A DNA stretch of 64,000 nucleotides from Allosphingosinicella deserti (GCF_003012735.1 NZ_PXYI01000004.1:62001-126000), one strand, 5' to 3'. Positions 33,930 through 43,569 are shown, numbered from the stretch's first letter. Notes: generated from the sequence alone by a model not told the origin. A program made the numbers and translations.

Positions 33930-35798
33930 ATGACCATGATCTCGAAAACGGCAGTGCTTGCGACGGGGCTCGGCATGCTGCTCCTTTCCGGTTGCACGAC
34001 GGTCGCGGCATCAGGCGCGGCAGGCGGAGCGGCGGCAACCGAGGCAGCGCCGGAGTTGATCCCGGCTCCGGAGTCCGGGCGTGCCAGCGCCGCCGAGCAG
34101 CTCCACGCCCTGTTCAAGCAAAGCGACGAGGACAATCTCCGCCGCAACCCGATCAACGCCCTGTTCCGCGGCGACATGCGGTATGCGGATCAGCTCGGCG
34201 ACTATATCACCGACGCTTATTATGCGGCGGAGCGCGAGGCGGCCCGGAAGGAACTCGAAACCCTCGCATCGATCGATCGGGCCGCGCTGTCGCCGACCGA
34301 CCGTATCGCCTACGACGTGTTCAAGCGCCAGCAGGAGCTGCAGCTTCGCAGCGCGTCGGCCGAAATCCTGGCGCTCACCGCAGTGCGGCCGATCGACCAT
34401 TTCTCGGGCTTTCACAGTTTCTACCCAGATCTGGCGTCGGGCGAGGGCGCGGCACCGTTCAAGACGGTCAAGGATTATGAGGACAACCTCAAGCGCCACC
34501 GCCAATATCCGGTGCTGCTGGACCGAGCGATCGGGCGCTTCCGAGAGGGCATGAGCTCCGGCGTCGTCCAGCCCAAGCTGGTCGTCCGCAACGTCATCGA
34601 CCAGCTCGATCTCCAGCTTGCGCAGGGTGTGGAAGGCTCCACCTTCTACGGTCCGGTCCGCACCTTCCCCAACGATATTCCGGCCGCCGATCAGCAGCGC
34701 CTTCGCGCAGACACCGCGGCGGTGATTCGAGACGAGATCCGCCCGGCCTACGTCCGGCTTCGCGATTTCCTCAAGAACGAATATCTGCCCGTTGCCCGGG
34801 ACGGGGTCGGCCTCGCTGACATGAAAGGCGGCGCGCAACTTTACAATTTTCTGATCGAGCAGAATACGACCCTGCCGCTCTCGGCCGACGACGTCCACAC
34901 TCTCGGCCTGCGCGAAGTCGCGCGAATCCAGGGCGAGATGGAGACGGTCAAGAACCAGGTCGGCTTCAAGGGAACGCTCGCGAGGTTCTTTGAATATCTG
35001 CGCACCGACAAACGCTTCGAGCCTGCTTCGAAGGAAGCGCTCCGCGATGGCTATTACGCGATCGGCAAGCGCGTCGATGCGCGGGTCGGGACCCTTTTCG
35101 CAACGCTGCCCAAAGCCCCGCTCGAGATCCGGCCCGTGCCGGATTACCGCGAGAAGAACGACGCCGGCGGCAGCTACAATAGCGGCACGCCCGACGGCTC
35201 CCGCCCCGGGGTTTTCTACTATAACAGCTACGATCTTCCCTCGCGCAAGACATGGGGAATGGAGACGCTCTACCTCCACGAGGGCGCGCCGGGCCATCAC
35301 TTCCAGATCAGCCTTGCGCAGGAGAATGAAGCACTGCCCAATTTCATGCGCTTCGGCGGCAACACCGCCTATGTCGAGGGCTGGGCGCTCTATGCCGAGA
35401 CCCTGTGGGACGAGCTCGGCATGGAGACCGATCCCTATCAGCGGTTCGGAGGCCTCAACGACGAGATGCTGCGCGCGATGCGCCTCGTCGTAGACAGCGG
35501 CATTCATGCCAAGCGCTGGACCCGCGATCAGGCGATCAAGTACATGCTCGACAACAGCTCAATGGGCAAAACCGACGCCACCGCCGAGGTCGAGCGCTAC
35601 ATCGCCATTCCCGGCCAGGCACTCGCCTACAAGCTCGGCCAGCTCAAGATCCTCGAACTGCGCGCGCGGGCCGAAAAGGCGCTCGGGTCGAAGTTCGACC
35701 TTCGCCAATTTCACGAGCAGGTGCTCGGCACCGGGGCGCTGCCGCTGACCGTGCTCGACAGCAAGATCGACGACTGGATTGCAGCCAGGCGCGGATGA
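33930..35798 (+). CDS. DUF885-family lipoprotein, putative metallopeptidase
   Basis: 622 residues. The signal peptide ends at lipobox LSGC (LLLSGCTTV). The body belongs to DUF885, a zinc-peptidase-like family of largely uncharacterised proteins. The HEGAPGHHFQ motif (about residue 450) with the downstream Glu in EGWALYAE is the HExxH-like metal site. A paralogue with the same architecture is at 47088-48860. It is on the left flank of the plant-polymer locus and converges with the GH28 gene. Whether it belongs functionally is uncertain, as no GntR-type site lies upstream. Confidence 0.85.
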   Translation: MTMISKTAVLATGLGMLLLSGCTTVAASGAAGGAAATEAAPELIPAPESGRASAAEQLHALFKQSDEDNLRRNPINALFRGDMRYADQLGDYITDAYYAAEREAARKELETLASIDRAALSPTDRIAYDVFKRQQELQLRSASAEILALTAVRPIDHFSGFHSFYPDLASGEGAAPFKTVKDYEDNLKRHRQYPVLLDRAIGRFREGMSSGVVQPKLVVRNVIDQLDLQLAQGVEGSTFYGPVRTFPNDIPAADQQRLRADTAAVIRDEIRPAYVRLRDFLKNEYLPVARDGVGLADMKGGAQLYNFLIEQNTTLPLSADDVHTLGLREVARIQGEMETVKNQVGFKGTLARFFEYLRTDKRFEPASKEALRDGYYAIGKRVDARVGTLFATLPKAPLEIRPVPDYREKNDAGGSYNSGTPDGSRPGVFYYNSYDLPSRKTWGMETLYLHEGAPGHHFQISLAQENEALPNFMRFGGNTAYVEGWALYAETLWDELGMETDPYQRFGGLNDEMLRAMRLVVDSGIHAKRWTRDQAIKYMLDNSSMGKTDATAEVERYIAIPGQALAYKLGQLKILELRARAEKALGSKFDLRQFHEQVLGTGALPLTVLDSKIDDWIAARRG

Positions 35799-35843
35799 CG
35801 GGCAGGGCAGGGGGCGGGACCAACGCGGTGGGTGATGCCGGCA

Positions 35844-37244
35844 TTACCGGCGGCCGGTCGCGCCGTTTTCCTCGATCAGCGCCTTCCCACCGGTCGCCCG
35901 CACCCGCAGGCCCCGTGCGTCGACCTCTGCGTTGCGGATCAGCAGCCCGCGCCTGGACTCGACGCGCACGTCCTTGAACACGAGGCCTTCGATCGGACGC
36001 TCGGGTACTCCGACGACGATTCCGGCGCGGTCGGCACCGACCGCGCGGAGCCCCTCGACACGGACGTTGCGGATCCAAGGTGTGGAGCCCGCTTGGTAGG
36101 GCTGCTGCGCATCGGTGTCGGCCGGATAGATTTGGTGGCCGAGCACGAAGCCGCCCTTGGCAGCGAGCTGGGCGGCGACGGCCGTCTCGTCATAGCCGGC
36201 CCCTTCATAATAGCCGGAGAAGACCATCGGGGTTTCGACGTCGGTCATCCTGTTGTTGCGGAACACGATGTCCTGGACGAGCCCACCCCGTCCAGGCGGA
36301 GTCTTGATGCGGATGCCGTACATCGATCCGGTGAGGTCATTGTCCTCGACCAGCACGTTCCTGACGCCGCCGATCGTCTCGCTGCCGATGCAGATGCCGC
36401 GACCGGCGAAGCCCTTGTTGCCGCGGATGACGATGTTCTCGACAGCCGCGTCCGGTCGCGCCGGGTTTCTCTTCATGGATTTGATCGCAACCACATCGTC
36501 GCCGACGTCGAAGACATTGTTCGTGATTGTCATGTTGCGGACGTCGATCGGATCGATCGCGTCTGTGTTGGGTGAGTGGGCAAGGGCAACGAACCTCATG
36601 CCATTCACGCGAATATCCTCGCTGTCCTTCACGACCAGGTGGAAGCTCGGGCTGTTGTAGAGGCCGACCCCGTCGAAATTGAGGTTGCGGCTGCGCGCCG
36701 CGTGGACGAGGCGAGGGCGGTTCGTGCCGCCACCCTTCATGTTTTTACGCGCCTGCGCCCGCCACCGATCCCACCAGCTCTGGCCCTGGCCATCGATCCG
36801 TCCCCCACCGGTGATTGAAACGTTCTGCGCATCGGCGATGTTGATCAGCGCGATCCAGTCGGCGTTGGTGACGTAGGCCTTGGTCACATCCGTGACCTTG
36901 TACGGCGCTTCGTCGGTGATGCCGACCAGTTCCGACCATTGCGCGAGGTGAAGGTCTATATTCGATTTGAGGAAGATCGGCCCGATCAGATATTCTCCCC
37001 GGGGCACGAGCACGGTGCCGCCGCCCTTGCGCGCGCAATCATCGATCGCGCGCTGGAAAGCCTCGGTATCGAGGAAGACCCGGGTGCCCTTGGCACCGTA
37101 ACGGGTGACGTCGCAGGTGCGTGCCGGGATGCTCGACGGTTTCGCTGTTGCCGGCGCCGCGCGCGTGGAAGGCGTCGGCGAGAAGACCAGGGCTATGGTC
37201 GCGATAGCCGATGCGAACCCCCGCCTGCCGAATGACCGGACCAT
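35844..37244 (-). CDS. GH28 family glycoside hydrolase (polygalacturonase-like)
   Basis: Exported right-handed beta-helix enzyme acting on pectin-type galacturonans. A signal peptide (about 1-29) is followed by TRYGAKGTRVFLDTEAFQRAIDDC, the usual GH28/pectate-lyase N-terminal repeat. Catalytic signatures: NTDAID (Asp228), GDDVVAIKS (Asp249/Asp250) and RIKTP (312-316). The canonical Gly-His-Gly motif is GRG here (Arg282 instead of His), a feature of GH28 enzymes that are not simple homogalacturonan hydrolases, so an exo-, rhamno- or xylogalacturonan specificity is possible. The start at 37244 has AGGAGAGGA. 466 residues. A 12-base palindrome lies 72 bases upstream. Confidence 0.88.
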   Translation of the reverse strand: MVRSFGRRGFASAIATIALVFSPTPSTRAAPATAKPSSIPARTCDVTRYGAKGTRVFLDTEAFQRAIDDCARKGGGTVLVPRGEYLIGPIFLKSNIDLHLAQWSELVGITDEAPYKVTDVTKAYVTNADWIALINIADAQNVSITGGGRIDGQGQSWWDRWRAQARKNMKGGGTNRPRLVHAARSRNLNFDGVGLYNSPSFHLVVKDSEDIRVNGMRFVALAHSPNTDAIDPIDVRNMTITNNVFDVGDDVVAIKSMKRNPARPDAAVENIVIRGNKGFAGRGICIGSETIGGVRNVLVEDNDLTGSMYGIRIKTPPGRGGLVQDIVFRNNRMTDVETPMVFSGYYEGAGYDETAVAAQLAAKGGFVLGHQIYPADTDAQQPYQAGSTPWIRNVRVEGLRAVGADRAGIVVGVPERPIEGLVFKDVRVESRRGLLIRNAEVDARGLRVRATGGKALIEENGATGRR

Positions 37245-37314
37245 CCTGTCCTCTCCTAAATTTCTGTTCTGGCACAAGAAATTAGAAACAGGGTTCGCAG
37301 AAGTCCAGCTTCTT

Positions 37315-37328
37315 TGACACCGGTGTCG
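37315..37328. promoter_or_regulatory. LacI-type operator palindrome upstream of GH28
   Basis: GACACCGGTGTC (37316-37327) is a perfect 12-base palindrome, preceded by T. It matches the TGACACCGGTGTCA-like consensus used by LacI-family sugar regulators in alphaproteobacteria, including sphingomonads. It is 72 bases upstream of the GH28 start and 210 bases upstream of the TonB receptor. No LacI gene is in the window, so the regulator would be encoded elsewhere. Confidence 0.6.
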
Positions 37329-37456
37329 ATTGAAGCTGCGGTCCGCCCGAACTTCGCTGGACCGCCTCGGCACGCCTTCGAGAAGTTTTCACATCCGTGC
37401 CGATCGGTTCGTTAGCGGAGAGGAAGCGATCAGAAACGCCACGTTATGTACAGCGG

Positions 37457-37485
37457 ATATCGTATAATATATTTGACATACGATA
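37457..37485. promoter_or_regulatory. GntR-type operator at the TonB receptor promoter (site A)
   Basis: ATATCGTATAATAT (37457-37470) is identical to site B1 at 43570-43583. The site also forms an inverted repeat: TATCGTAT (37458-37465) and ATACGATA (37478-37485), which bracket a consensus -35 hexamer TTGACA (37473-37478). The left part contains TATAAT. Binding here would block transcription of the receptor gene that starts at 37537. Confidence 0.72.
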
Positions 37486-37536
37486 GTCATTCATGATCCA
37501 TGTGCCCCGACACGAAGAGTCACAAAGGGGAAGCAC

Positions 37537-40506
37537 ATGACGTTTCGTCGCAACCGCATTCGCGTGCTGCAGGGATCCTGTGCAGCAATCGCCTTCACCG
37601 TCTGTGCCGCGGGCGTGCAGGCGCAGACGATCGACACGACGAACGCCGAGCCGGCAGGCGATCTCGCAAGGGCCAGGGCGGAGCCGACTGGAAACGCAAC
37701 CGGCCCCGGGGAAGATATCGTCGTCACGGGGACGCGCATTCAGCGCCCAGGCATGACCAGCAACAGCCCGATCACCGCGGTCGACGCGGGTGAGATCCGG
37801 CTGCAGGGCGCGACCAATATCGAGAATGTGCTCAACCGCCTGCCGCAGGTCACGCCGGATGCGAACGAGAATGTCTCCAACGGCTCCGACGGCACCGCGC
37901 GCATCAATCTGCGCAATCTCGGCAGCAACCGGAACCTGATCCTCGTCAATGGTCAGCGGCTGCTGCCGATCCAGGCGACGGACGTGAACCTCATCCCCGC
38001 GGCGCTGGTGAAGCGGATCGACGTGGTGACCGGGGGCGCCTCTGCGGTCTACGGCTCGGACGCGGTTTCGGGCGTGGTGAACTTCATCATGCTGGACGAT
38101 CTCAACGGCGCCCGGCTCGACGTCCAATACGGCTTCTCGGCACACCACAACAATAACGACTTCGCCCGCGATATCGTGAGTGCGAACGGCTATTCAAATG
38201 CGCTTTCGTCGCCTGTCGACGGCCAGAAGTTCGAGGCGACGCTGGCGCTAGGCGCGAACTTCGCGGACAATCGCGGCAACGTGACGGCCTATTTCGGCTA
38301 TCGCGACATCCAGCCCATCGTTCAGGCCCACCGGGACGTTTCCGCCTGCGCCTTCGATCCGGCAGGGACGGGCAATTCGACCCTGACCTGCGGCGGATCG
38401 AGCAACAACCCGTTCGGCCTGTTCCAGCCGCTGACCGGCCCGAGCGCCGGGCTGCGCTTCAACAACACCCGTGACGGCAACCGCACCTGGGTGCCCTACG
38501 ACAGCAGCTTCCGCTACAACACGTCGCCGCTCAACTACTTCCAGCGCTCTGACAAGCGCTACACCGCCGGCGCCTTCGCGCATTACGAAGTGACGCCGGC
38601 TGCGGAAGTCTACGGCAGCTTCATGTACATGGACGACAACACCTATTCGCAGGTGGCGCCGTCCGCGCTTTTCCAGGGCACGACCTATACGATCAACTGC
38701 AACAATCCATTCCTCAGCCAGGAGCAGGGACAGAGCCTGTGCGGTGCTGGCTACGGCACCTCGGCGACACAGGATCTGTTCATCGGCTATCGTCCGGTCG
38801 CCGGCAACGCGAAGCCAAGGCGTGACGATCTGCGCCATACCGATTTCAGAGTCACCGGCGGTGTTCGCGGCGAGATTGCGGAAGGCATCCGATATGACGT
38901 GAACGGGCTGTTTTCGTCCGTACTCTTCAATGAGAACTACCAGAACGACATCGATCCGCAGGCTGCCAATCGTGGTCTTCAGGTGGTCAACGTCAACGGC
39001 GTGGCGACCTGTACCTCGGTGATCGACGGCACCGACCCCGATTGCGTGCCGCTCGACGTGTTCCGCTACAACGGCATCAGCGACGAGGCTTTCGATTACA
39101 TCTACGCGCCGACTTTCACCCGCGGTCTCGACAAGGAGACGGTGATCAGCGGCACGGTCACTGCCGATCTGACGTCGTACGGGATCAAGAGCCCATGGTC
39201 CGACGAAGGGATCGGCGTGGTCCTTGGTGTCGAGCATCGCCGCGAGAGCTTGAAGTTCGAGGCGGACGCACTCGCCCAGCGGAAGGGCACGCAGGAATCG
39301 CAGGGCAAGTTCAACGTCACGGAATTCTTCACCGAAGTGCGGTTGCCGATCGCATCGGGCAGGCCGTTCTTGGAAGCGCTCGCGCTGACCGGCGGCTATC
39401 GCCTGTCCAACTACAGCTCGATGGAAAAGAAGATCTCGACCTACAAGATCGAGGGCGAATACGCGCCGGTCAAGGACATTCGCTTCCGCGCGAGCTACAA
39501 TCGCGCAATCCGGGCACCCAACATCTCGGAACTGTTCGCGCCCCAGCAGATCGGCAATGTTTCCGCCCAGGATCCCTGCTCGGGCCCCAATCCGACCGCG
39601 ACGCTCGGCCAATGCCAGCTGACCGGCGTCACCACCGCGCAATACGGCCACATCTTCGAATGTCCGAGCGAAGTCTGCAGCGCCCAGGGCGGCGGCAATC
39701 CCAGTCTGCGCCCAGAGGAAGCCGACACCTATACGGCCGGTATCGTGCTGACGCCGCAATTCCTGCCGCGCTTCAACCTCTCCGTCGACTATTTCAACAT
39801 CAAGGTGAAGGACTATATCAGCTCGGTTCCGGCCTCGCTGATCATCAGCCAGTGCTTTGCGACAGGAGATCCCTTCTTCTGCGGGTTGTTCACCCGTGAC
39901 CCGCGCTCAGGCGTGCTGTTCGGCGAGGCTGGATATGTGGAATCGACGACACAGAATACCGGCTCGCTGAAGACGTCGGGCATCGACATCGGCGCGAACT
40001 GGTCGACTCGCATTGCCGACAAGGTTGCGGTCGATGTCGCCTTCGTCGGCACCTGGCTCAACGAATTGCTGAACGAGCCGCTGCCCGGTCTCGGCGCCTA
40101 TGACTGCAAGGGCCTGTTCGGACCGACCTGTGGCCAGCCGACGCCGGAATGGCGGCATCAGGCGCGGATCACCGTTTCCGACGCCAATCGGATCGGGTCG
40201 GTGTCGCTCAACTGGCGCTACATCGGCGGGACCAAGCTCACCAACAACACCGACGATCCCTTCCTGACCGGGCCGTCCTACATCATCAACAGCAAGATCA
40301 AGGCCTACAATTACTTCGATCTGGCGGCCTCCGTGGAAGTGAAGGAGGGCATCGCCTTCCGCTTCGGCGTCAATAATCTGTTCGACAAGGATCCGCCGGT
40401 CATTGCCCAGGGGCTGCTCAGCGCGTTCGGCAACGGCAACACTTATCCCGGTGTCTACGACATTGCCGGCCGCAGCTTGTTCGCCGGCCTGTCCGCCGCC
40501 TTCTGA
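37537..40506 (+). CDS. TonB-dependent outer-membrane receptor
   Basis: 989 residues. Signal peptide (about 1-30, ending GVQAQ), a TonB-box-like DIVVTGTRI, a plug domain (PITAVDAGEIRLQGATNIENVLNRLPQ..RINLRNLGSNRNLILVNGQRL..GGASAVYGSDAVSGVVNFIM), and a 22-strand-type barrel ending in GRSLFAGLSAAF with a terminal Phe. The plug class (LRNLG, GG-ASA-YG-DA) is common to sphingomonad and xanthomonad receptors for oligosaccharides or peptides. There is no SusD partner. The AAAGGGG site fixes ATG 37537. Its promoter carries a GntR-type site shared with the glycosidase and Hyp genes, so the likely ligand is a glycopeptide or oligosaccharide from the same polymer. Confidence 0.93.
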   Translation: MTFRRNRIRVLQGSCAAIAFTVCAAGVQAQTIDTTNAEPAGDLARARAEPTGNATGPGEDIVVTGTRIQRPGMTSNSPITAVDAGEIRLQGATNIENVLNRLPQVTPDANENVSNGSDGTARINLRNLGSNRNLILVNGQRLLPIQATDVNLIPAALVKRIDVVTGGASAVYGSDAVSGVVNFIMLDDLNGARLDVQYGFSAHHNNNDFARDIVSANGYSNALSSPVDGQKFEATLALGANFADNRGNVTAYFGYRDIQPIVQAHRDVSACAFDPAGTGNSTLTCGGSSNNPFGLFQPLTGPSAGLRFNNTRDGNRTWVPYDSSFRYNTSPLNYFQRSDKRYTAGAFAHYEVTPAAEVYGSFMYMDDNTYSQVAPSALFQGTTYTINCNNPFLSQEQGQSLCGAGYGTSATQDLFIGYRPVAGNAKPRRDDLRHTDFRVTGGVRGEIAEGIRYDVNGLFSSVLFNENYQNDIDPQAANRGLQVVNVNGVATCTSVIDGTDPDCVPLDVFRYNGISDEAFDYIYAPTFTRGLDKETVISGTVTADLTSYGIKSPWSDEGIGVVLGVEHRRESLKFEADALAQRKGTQESQGKFNVTEFFTEVRLPIASGRPFLEALALTGGYRLSNYSSMEKKISTYKIEGEYAPVKDIRFRASYNRAIRAPNISELFAPQQIGNVSAQDPCSGPNPTATLGQCQLTGVTTAQYGHIFECPSEVCSAQGGGNPSLRPEEADTYTAGIVLTPQFLPRFNLSVDYFNIKVKDYISSVPASLIISQCFATGDPFFCGLFTRDPRSGVLFGEAGYVESTTQNTGSLKTSGIDIGANWSTRIADKVAVDVAFVGTWLNELLNEPLPGLGAYDCKGLFGPTCGQPTPEWRHQARITVSDANRIGSVSLNWRYIGGTKLTNNTDDPFLTGPSYIINSKIKAYNYFDLAASVEVKEGIAFRFGVNNLFDKDPPVIAQGLLSAFGNGNTYPGVYDIAGRSLFAGLSAAF

Positions 40507-40515
40507 TCGACCAAG

Positions 40516-40540
40516 GCCCCGCACGCGCGGCGTGCGGGGC
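40516..40540 (+). terminator. Terminator hairpin of the TonB receptor gene
   Basis: Perfect 10-base arms GCCCCGCACG (40516-40525) and CGTGCGGGGC (40531-40540), 5-base loop, nine bases after the receptor stop, followed by TATT. The remaining 200 bases to the next gene hold no supportable gene. One frame resembles a signal peptide (SALLATAALAIHAQ, around 40600-40645) without a start codon. Confidence 0.75.
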
Positions 40541-40739
40541 TATTCCGATATCCCACCCACGGTAGCCGACAGGCGCATGATCTCCCGCCCCCTACCATCG
40601 CCCTGTCCGCCTTGCTCGCGACAGCCGCCTTAGCGATCCACGCGCAGCAGCCAAACGGCGCCTCCGTCGACCGCTCGGTGCATCTTCGATCATCCGATCC
40701 TTGTCCTCAAATCGCGGGGTCGCGCTCCTTCGACCGGAA

Positions 40740-43481
40740 TCAGCGCGGCGTGAGAACAAGGCGCGTCGGCGCTGCCGTGAGCCCGATCGAATATGCCTCG
40801 CGCTCCTCGGTGCCGCGATCGGGGCGATATCTTCGGCCGTCTTTCGTCGTTGTTTCGATGCGCAGCCGGGCCAACGGCGTGGTCGCGGTTGCGGGATCGA
40901 GAACCAACTCGATCGTGCCGGTTGCGGGCGCATAGGTCGCGGACGAGATCTTGCCGGCCTCGAGCGTCAGCCAGGCGCCGGCCGGCGCGACGAACAGGCG
41001 GCTCCGCGCGCCGTCTTTCGGTGCGATCCGAACCGTCCCGTTCTGCTCGACGGCGGTGCCGCCGAAGCCGAGCCAGCCGAAGGCAGGATGATCGACCAGA
41101 TAGGTCGCGGCCGCATAGACATGGCCGAAATAGCCCATGCCGTAATCGCCGCTATACGGATCCCATGCCATCCGATCCGGCCAGGAGTGGAAGCCTGCCG
41201 ACGAGAAACCCTCCCGATCGACGTTGGTGATACCGCCCATCAGGCCGCCATAGGCCACCCGCAGCAGATGGAAATCGGACGGATCGGCGCGGTAAGCGTC
41301 AAACAGGGGTATGGCGTTGAGGGTCGAGCCATAATGATGGATCTGCCGCTCGATCCGGGGAAATTTGCCGGCGTATAGAAAATCCCAATAGCGCCGGGCG
41401 TTGCCGTTATAACCCCAATGGGGAACCGTCGGATCATAGCCGAGGATCACCTCGCGGGTGGTGTCGGCCTGCTTCTGCCAGCCGAAGAAGCGCATCCACG
41501 CGTAGACTTCGGCCTGGCCCGTGGAATCCCACGCCATCTCGCTGCCGAACGGATAGGCGAGCGTCCGCCAATGTTCGGCGCGGCCGCGCATCAGCCGCTC
41601 CATTTCAGCGGCTTCTTTGGCCAGGTTCTCGCGCTTCAGATCCTTGAGGATGTCCACGAAGATGTCGCCTTCCATCTGGCCGAATTGGGCATAATGCGGC
41701 GCATCGCGCATCATCGCGACGCTGGTCTGGAAAGCGCGTTCGAGATACCAGCGCCAGTCGTGCCGCCGGACCAGCCCCTGATGATTGCGGGCCAGTCGGT
41801 ACAGCACCCAATGGCCGGCGGCGACGTGCGGATAATTGTAGGAGCGGCCGAGATCGTCCGCCTGCGCCTTCTTCCACGACGCCCAGGTGGTCCAGTCGCG
41901 GTCCTTGTCATAAGCGTCGGGGAATTTGATTGGATCATAGTAGAACAGGCTCTTCCTGACGCCGCCTGCATGCGGGCCATCGGCGACCTGGAGCTTGCCG
42001 ACGATCGTCTCGTCGATCAGGCGCTCGAGCTTGGCGACTTCGCCCGCGTCGGGATTGTCGAGCTGCTTCATGATCGCGGCAAGCCAACTGCCGCCGCCGC
42101 CTTCGTCGCTCATCCCGGCGATCCAGACGCGATGATCCTGGGTGACGATCTCGTTGGCCTCGCGATCGTAGGTGAGGATGGCGGGCGCGCGGCCGAATGG
42201 ATCGCGCGCGTCGTCGGTCCATTGCCGGGTGGTCGAGAAACGGCCGAGATCGGCATGAAGCTGCTCGAGCGGCTTGGTGACGAAATAATGGATCGTCCCG
42301 ACACTGCCGTCCGCATAGATTATGGAGAGACGGGCGCGGCCCCAGCCCTTGCTGCTGACGGCATAACGCTGCCATCCGTTGACACTGCCCGAGACGGTGG
42401 CGGTGAGCGCTCCGGCGGGGTGGCTTTCGATCCGGTGCACCGGGCTGCGGCTCTTGAGGAACAGCAAGGCGGGCTGATCGGTGGGAACGACATAGCCGGG
42501 AAGGCCGACGGCGACTGGACGTCCATGATCGGCCAGAATCTGCTCGATCGCGCGGATTGCCGGCGCCTCGAGGAAGCGGATGCCGATCGTGCGGCTCTCG
42601 CCCGGGGCCAAGGTGAAGGCGGTCGGGGGATTCCATTGCTCGCCGGCCGCTTTCCATTCGCGCTCGGCAAATCCCTTGCTCGCCACCAGCCAGTCGTAAA
42701 AACCCTCCGCCGTCTGGGCACGCGGCGAACGGTCGGAGAGCACCGAATCCGGTGCCTCCTTGGCCGTCACGATCGGCGAATAGGCTTCGAGCGGCGTGCC
42801 TTTCTCGGGGACGACCAGCAAAGCAGGGCCCTTGCCGTTGAGGCGCGTGACCTGAAGATAGCCGGCGTCGGCACCGACATAGGGATCGACGAACACGGCG
42901 CCGGCGTGCGCCTGCTCCAGGGAGCGATCGGTGATGATGTTGTCGAACACCATCGGCATGCCGAGGCCGCCGACCTCGACCGGCGCGGATCCGCGATTGG
43001 TGAGGGTGAAGCGGAGGGCGAAAACGCCGTTGTCGTCGACCCAGTGCCGCTCGACGGAAAGCGGGATTCCCTCGCCCATAGACGCGGTGATGTCCGAAGC
43101 CGACAACGTGGCGCCTGCGGTGCCGAGCGCCCGGACGGTGCGGCGACGATAAGCCGACGAGAAATCGCGCCAGTCGCCCTTGCCGGTGCGGACGCGCAGG
43201 TGAAGATCGCCGAGATGGACATAGCCGTCGGCGCTGCGCTCCGCAGCGCGGCCGGACGGGACGAAATCGAAGGCCGGTTCGGTGGCGGGGGAGAGACGGG
43301 CGAGGGTGCCGGTATCGCGGCGAAAGGCGACTTGAAACGGTCCCACACGGCGGATCGCGTCGCCGGCGGCAGCCGGCTTCGCCGCTCGCGGCGGCGCCGC
43401 GAACGATATCGAGCCGATCGCGGGAACGGCAGCGACCGAGACGATCAGGGCTGCCGTCGAAAACCAGCGGGACGCGATCAT
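40740..43481 (-). CDS. Large secreted glycosidase-like protein (DUF5695-like)
   Basis: 913 residues with a signal peptide (MIASRWFSTAALIVSVAAVPAIGS, cleaved near SFAAP). The N-terminal ~350 residues look like a beta-sandwich (RVGPFQVAFRRDTGTLARL, YVHLGDLHLRV). The C-terminal ~500 residues are helical with Trp/Tyr-rich loops (NYPHVAAGHWVLYRLARNHQG, GEIFV-type MEGDIFVDIL, WDSTGQAEVYAWMRFFG, WDFLYAGKFPRIERQIHHYGS), as in (alpha/alpha)6-barrel glycosidases. I associate this layout with DUF5695 but without certainty, and no assigned activity is known to me. It is divergent from the GH127-type enzyme across two GntR-type sites. AGGGAG supports the start at 43481. A Hyp-arabinoside- or arabinogalactan-directed activity is a guess from context. 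Confidence 0.7.
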   Translation of the reverse strand: MIASRWFSTAALIVSVAAVPAIGSISFAAPPRAAKPAAAGDAIRRVGPFQVAFRRDTGTLARLSPATEPAFDFVPSGRAAERSADGYVHLGDLHLRVRTGKGDWRDFSSAYRRRTVRALGTAGATLSASDITASMGEGIPLSVERHWVDDNGVFALRFTLTNRGSAPVEVGGLGMPMVFDNIITDRSLEQAHAGAVFVDPYVGADAGYLQVTRLNGKGPALLVVPEKGTPLEAYSPIVTAKEAPDSVLSDRSPRAQTAEGFYDWLVASKGFAEREWKAAGEQWNPPTAFTLAPGESRTIGIRFLEAPAIRAIEQILADHGRPVAVGLPGYVVPTDQPALLFLKSRSPVHRIESHPAGALTATVSGSVNGWQRYAVSSKGWGRARLSIIYADGSVGTIHYFVTKPLEQLHADLGRFSTTRQWTDDARDPFGRAPAILTYDREANEIVTQDHRVWIAGMSDEGGGGSWLAAIMKQLDNPDAGEVAKLERLIDETIVGKLQVADGPHAGGVRKSLFYYDPIKFPDAYDKDRDWTTWASWKKAQADDLGRSYNYPHVAAGHWVLYRLARNHQGLVRRHDWRWYLERAFQTSVAMMRDAPHYAQFGQMEGDIFVDILKDLKRENLAKEAAEMERLMRGRAEHWRTLAYPFGSEMAWDSTGQAEVYAWMRFFGWQKQADTTREVILGYDPTVPHWGYNGNARRYWDFLYAGKFPRIERQIHHYGSTLNAIPLFDAYRADPSDFHLLRVAYGGLMGGITNVDREGFSSAGFHSWPDRMAWDPYSGDYGMGYFGHVYAAATYLVDHPAFGWLGFGGTAVEQNGTVRIAPKDGARSRLFVAPAGAWLTLEAGKISSATYAPATGTIELVLDPATATTPLARLRIETTTKDGRRYRPDRGTEEREAYSIGLTAAPTRLVLTPR

Positions 43482-43569
43482 GACCTTACTCCCTGGATGG
43501 CGCGCTGCGGCCCGCCGTTCGCTGCGCATCAATCTAGACGAAGAGCCGCCACCCCCGTCAACATAAATT

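Noticed and set aside
40560-40739. Fragment of a secreted protein (signal-like SALLATAALAIHAQ) after the TonB receptor
   Set aside because: No start codon or ribosome site and no recognisable mature part; probably chance or very old decay.
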